Shown here: piece after piece, positions 5,853 through 5,864 of the stretch | Position numbering within the stretch: the first letter of the stretch is position 1 | Layout: every line of letters begins with the position of its first letter | Assembly (NCBI GenBank): GCA_947177885.1 | Contig: CAMWWF010000201.1 | Span: 1-5,864, forward strand | Source of the DNA: an uncultured Lachnospiraceae bacterium | GTDB lineage: Bacteria > Bacillota_A > Clostridia > Lachnospirales > Lachnospiraceae | DNA: 5,864 nucleotides | Direction: 5' to 3' | The notes under the pieces: model-generated | Seen by the model: only the letters and a program-made list of their open reading frames with translations | Databases searched by the model: none | Told to the model about the DNA's origin: nothing | Made by a program: the position numbers and the translations under genes

Positions 5853-5864
5853 GATCTGTAAAAA

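Noticed and set aside
1..5864. tRNA, rRNA, CRISPR array, insertion sequence or phage gene
   Set aside because: No cloverleaf, rRNA-like block, regularly spaced repeats, transposase or terminal inverted repeats were seen on either strand; the only tandem repeat is the two-copy 11-bp element near the right end.

Overview
The window looks like a stretch of a Gram-positive, low-to-mid-GC Clostridia genome, most likely Lachnospiraceae or a close relative. This rests on strong GGAGG-type ribosome binding sites, roughly even base composition, LplB/LplC-type sugar permeases without a dedicated ATPase, and a large cytoplasmic glycoside hydrolase of a kind common in gut Firmicutes. The taxon is inferred; there is no marker gene in the window.

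Layout, all on the + strand: (1) 2-469, the C-terminal end of an extracellular sugar-binding lipoprotein whose start lies outside the window. (2) 470-673, a 204-base gap with no convincing gene, unusually rich in potential RNA hairpins and short repeats. It ends in two mutually exclusive hairpins, one of which would cover the ribosome binding site of the next gene. (3) 674-1654, an LplB-type permease. (4) 1655-1796, a gap with two possible hairpins. (5) 1797-2678, an LplC/YtcP-type permease. (6) 2679-2750, a short gap with one strong hairpin. (7) 2751-5816, a 1021-residue GH106-like glycoside hydrolase without a signal peptide. (8) 5817-5864, a perfect tandem 11-bp repeat followed by a TATACT -10 box, which looks like the promoter of the next transcription unit.

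Together the genes form a carbohydrate uptake and degradation operon of the CUT1 ABC type. The lipoprotein captures an oligosaccharide outside the cell, the two permeases form the membrane channel (energised by a shared MsmX/MsiK-type ATPase encoded elsewhere), and the hydrolase cleaves the imported sugar in the cytoplasm. In B. subtilis, related LplB/LplC-type permeases (YteP/YtcP) import rhamnogalacturonan fragments, and GH106 enzymes are alpha-L-rhamnosidases, so a rhamnose-containing plant glycan is a reasonable but unproven substrate.

The proteins belong to known families. The less expected signals are in the non-coding parts: the switch-like leader before the first permease, short ORFs within it that end in the same Arg-Arg-stop, and the tandem operator-like repeat at the right edge.
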